From Eopsaltria australis (Eukaryota > Chordata > Aves > Passeriformes > Petroicidae): 64,000 nt of DNA. The DNA is taken from contig JAVTVJ010000117.1 of NCBI GenBank assembly GCA_034509425.1, positions 186,001-250,000 on the forward strand, read 5' to 3'. Below the pieces are notes generated by a model. That model was not told the origin of the DNA, ran no database searches, and worked only from the letters and a program-made list of their open reading frames with translations. Of the stretch, positions 61,763 through 64,000 are shown piece after piece; within the stretch, counting starts at the first letter, position 1; the number at the start of each line of letters is the position of its first letter. The translations under genes were made by a program, and so were the position numbers.

Positions 61763-62449
61763 TGTAGGGGTAGTGGACATAGAATTAAAACTACTAAAGC
61801 CCCCTGGCCGCTCCTGGTGGGTGAGCCCAGGCAACACCCCTGTCTCAGAGACTACAATGGTCTAAATCTTCGAGAAATCTCTCCCCCAAACTCCTCCTAG
61901 TTAAATATTATTCGTTTATGATATTGTCACTCCAAGTTTATATCCTCCCCAAGTTCTGGAAAATTCATCGTTCTGTTATACGTGATTTGTTGTTACCCCC
62001 TGCTCCCGCCTGTACCCCGATCCTGTTGGATGTGACTCCCCTTCCCCGCCCCAACTTCGCCCACTTGCTGTTCTGTTATTGGTTAATCTTTGCGGTTAAA
62101 AGGGCATGTCTGAGCTGGCTCGGGGCTTCTTCTGCCCCAGGAGTCAGAGAATAAATAGCTCTGTTACCTGGCAGTGGAGTCGTTCCCTTTGTACCTCGCG
62201 GTCCCTCCGTGATTCCTAGGGATAACCCAGACGGCCCTCGACGTCCTATCGCCCCGGCGGGATTTACTCCCTCACGTCTAACCACCGAAAGGTCTGGTTA
62301 TTCGTGGTCAACCGGGAGAGGATAGGACAACCACCTGCAGAGAGTCTCTAGGCTTCCTGGACCGGAGAACGAAGCCATCCTCCGCCTGCCTGAACCCAAG
62401 GCAGCAGCGAGGACCCAAACGGCTTCGGACGATATATTTTTATTTTATT
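61763..62449 (+). mobile_element. CpG-rich solo LTR with promoter and poly(A) signals
   Basis: About 687 bp starting TGTAGGGG directly after ACCAGG (61757-61762). The same ACCAGG recurs at 62450-62455, a candidate 6-bp target duplication. It has LTR architecture: an inverted CCAAT box (ATTGG, 62078-62082), a TATA-like TTAAAA (62096-62101), and AATAAA (62150-62155) followed by a GT-containing segment. About 290 bp after the signal is rich in CpG. The 3' end reads TTTATT rather than CA, so either the end is eroded or the element continues differently. CpG retention suggests a young copy. The U5-like part is long; it may include leader sequence. No retroviral genes flank it. Confidence 0.7.
62078..62155 (+). 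promoter_or_regulatory. LTR promoter core and poly(A) signal
   Basis: Inverted CCAAT box at 62078-62082, TATA-like TTAAAA at 62096-62101 and AATAAA at 62150-62155. By standard LTR spacing the transcription start would be near 62125 and cleavage near 62170, giving a short R region. Inferred from motif spacing only. Confidence 0.45.
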
Positions 62450-64000
62450 ACCAGGTCTCCCAGTTCCTGAAAAATCCTGTAACTATTGGGCTGTTATGTC
62501 AAAGAAGCACAGAAGTCAGGTTCTGGATTTCAGGAATTTAGGATTAACTTTCTGGAAAACATTAGTTCCTTCATAAGGTGATAATTCCATTTATTTAAGA
62601 CACATTTTCATAACACAAAAGAAGGCTTGGTTGTCTGGTTCCTAACCCCAAAGTAACAATTCAGTAATGAACACTAAGTGGGGTTCAATGGTTTTGGCCG
62701 GCCTTGCCTGGATCCATCACCTGCACCATGGGACCAGAAACACTTTCAAACAACACCTGTTTAAGCTTGGCCTGGTCACCCCACGTTTGGATTTTCTACT
62801 ACTGTTTTTCACCTTTACAGCTTTCCCACTGGCTCATTTATGGACATCCAGCCCATAGAGCAGGCAGCTTTCTCTTGGGTAAACTCCCTGTGTGTGCCTT
62901 GGAACTCAGCTCCAGCAAGGCCTTTGTCCCTGGATCATGGATGTGTCCTTGGCCTTGCCTCCATTCCTGTTTCTGGCTCCATCTCCTTTAGCTCCTGACT
63001 GGGCTCACCCCTGCTGTGTCTGTCACTGCTCCTGGGCCCCTTTTCCAACACCTGCAGGGGCAGATCCCATGTGCTGAGGCCACTCTTGGCTCTCAGCTCC
63101 ATGTCCCTAAGGGAGGGACCTATGACCTTGCTGCTCCCTTACAGGCAGATACTTTTCAGGTATTTTCAGGTATTGCTGCATCCTGTGCTGAGAGTGGCAG
63201 GAATGTTTGAGCCCTGATCTGAGCAAGGCTGGCCAAAGGGTTCCTTAGGTGATTTAGGCATTTAAATTTCCAGATGGCCTTAGGTAGGTGCCCAGATGCT
63301 CACCTCCACCTAAAAGGTGGTGATGTGGTGTCAGAGAGCAGCAGGGAATTAGGCATTTAGAGAAAATAGCCCCTAAAAATAGAGATGCAGGAGCTATCCA
63401 TTCTGAGCCATCTTTAGAATACAATCTGACACACACGTTTTGTCTCTGCTGCATTTAGAGCATCTTCATTTTATTTTACTCTGTGGTTTTGGTGTTTATC
63501 CACCTTCTGGACCTTAACGTGACTCTCCATTCAATTTTCTGACTGGCTTTTGTCAATTACACCATTAAATCTTTTTATGGCGGAATTTGTATTACAGGTG
63601 TGTCCAGTAATTACCAGAAAAACAACTCACCTACTGCTACAGGTCTCTAAGCACTACTCTATGAAGATATAATTGTGCCAGAAACAGTGATGTCTGTTTA
63701 TATAAGTGTTGGTTTCAGTCTGACTAATGATTTTTTCTGAGAGCTGAAATTCCTTTTCAGTTTTCTGTGCCTCACATTTCTACAGCTGCAAGAGGGAAAT
63801 CATATTTACAAGTGCCACAGGATAACACAAAATAATAAAACTTACTGAGCATCATGTATCACATAACATATTCTTTGAGAAATAATATATTTCTAGAAGT
63901 GCGAGCCCTCAACTTTTCTGAGGTTTTAGCACATTGATGGAGAAGAGGGGAATTGCATTAGCTGCAATTGCACAGATATTCATATTCACAATTGAATCCA
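62450..64000. other. Noncoding DNA with a GC-richer patch
   Basis: 62670-63240 is clearly more GC-rich than its surroundings, with several overlapping open frames on the plus strand (62667-63210), none recognisable. TTTTCAGGTA occurs twice at 63147-63168. After 63400 the sequence returns to AT-rich unique DNA to the window edge. Confidence 0.5.

Overview
The window looks like nuclear DNA of a bird and behaves as a gene desert or the inside of a very large intron. The evidence is the repeat content. At least nine fragments of chicken-repeat-1 (CR1) LINEs end in the CR1 3' octamer (ATTCTATG and variants). There are several avian endogenous-retrovirus LTRs, mostly of the ERVL type, and no SINE or L1 of mammalian type. 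The background is AT-rich, with frequent stops in all six frames. I found no convincing protein-coding exon, tRNA, rRNA or known ncRNA. The longest open frames (492, 422 and 379 codons) are artefacts of a simple-sequence block.

Layout. 1-1.1 kb: unique sequence, then a complete ERVL solo LTR (1128-1699) with a 5-bp target duplication. 1.7-9.3 kb: unique noncoding DNA, then a CR1 3' end (+) at 9.3-9.8 kb and an old CR1 (-) at 10.4-10.7 kb. 15.2-18.6 kb: a repeat cluster made of an internally deleted CR1 (-), a probable LTR (-) and a second ERVL solo LTR (+). 20.8-21.9 kb: a 1.07-kb composite polypyrimidine block including 15 GAATTC sites in about 200 bp. 23.7-24.1 kb: a CpG-containing, young-looking solo LTR (-). 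26.0, 31.2-32.0 and 32.8 kb: CR1 and ERVL LTR fragments. 33-42 kb: mostly unique DNA with a cluster of three POU octamers (35.0 kb) and a possible retrocopy tail (38.3 kb). 41.9-42.75 kb: a long CR1 (-). 43.0-44.1 kb: a purine tract and a hexanucleotide pyrimidine tract of opposite polarity. 47.7, 48.7 and 53.2 kb: more CR1. 61.8-62.4 kb: a CpG-rich young LTR with clear promoter and poly(A) architecture. The rest is unique noncoding DNA.

No genes work together here. The informative content is mobile-element history, simple-sequence DNA and a few candidate regulatory segments. The most noteworthy items are the composite satellite-like block at 20.8-21.9 kb, the LTR at 61.8-62.4 kb with an atypical 3' end, the CpG-containing solo LTR at 23.7-24.1 kb, and the octamer cluster at 34.95-35.06 kb. 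Repeat family assignments come from recognising consensus motifs, not from a database search.
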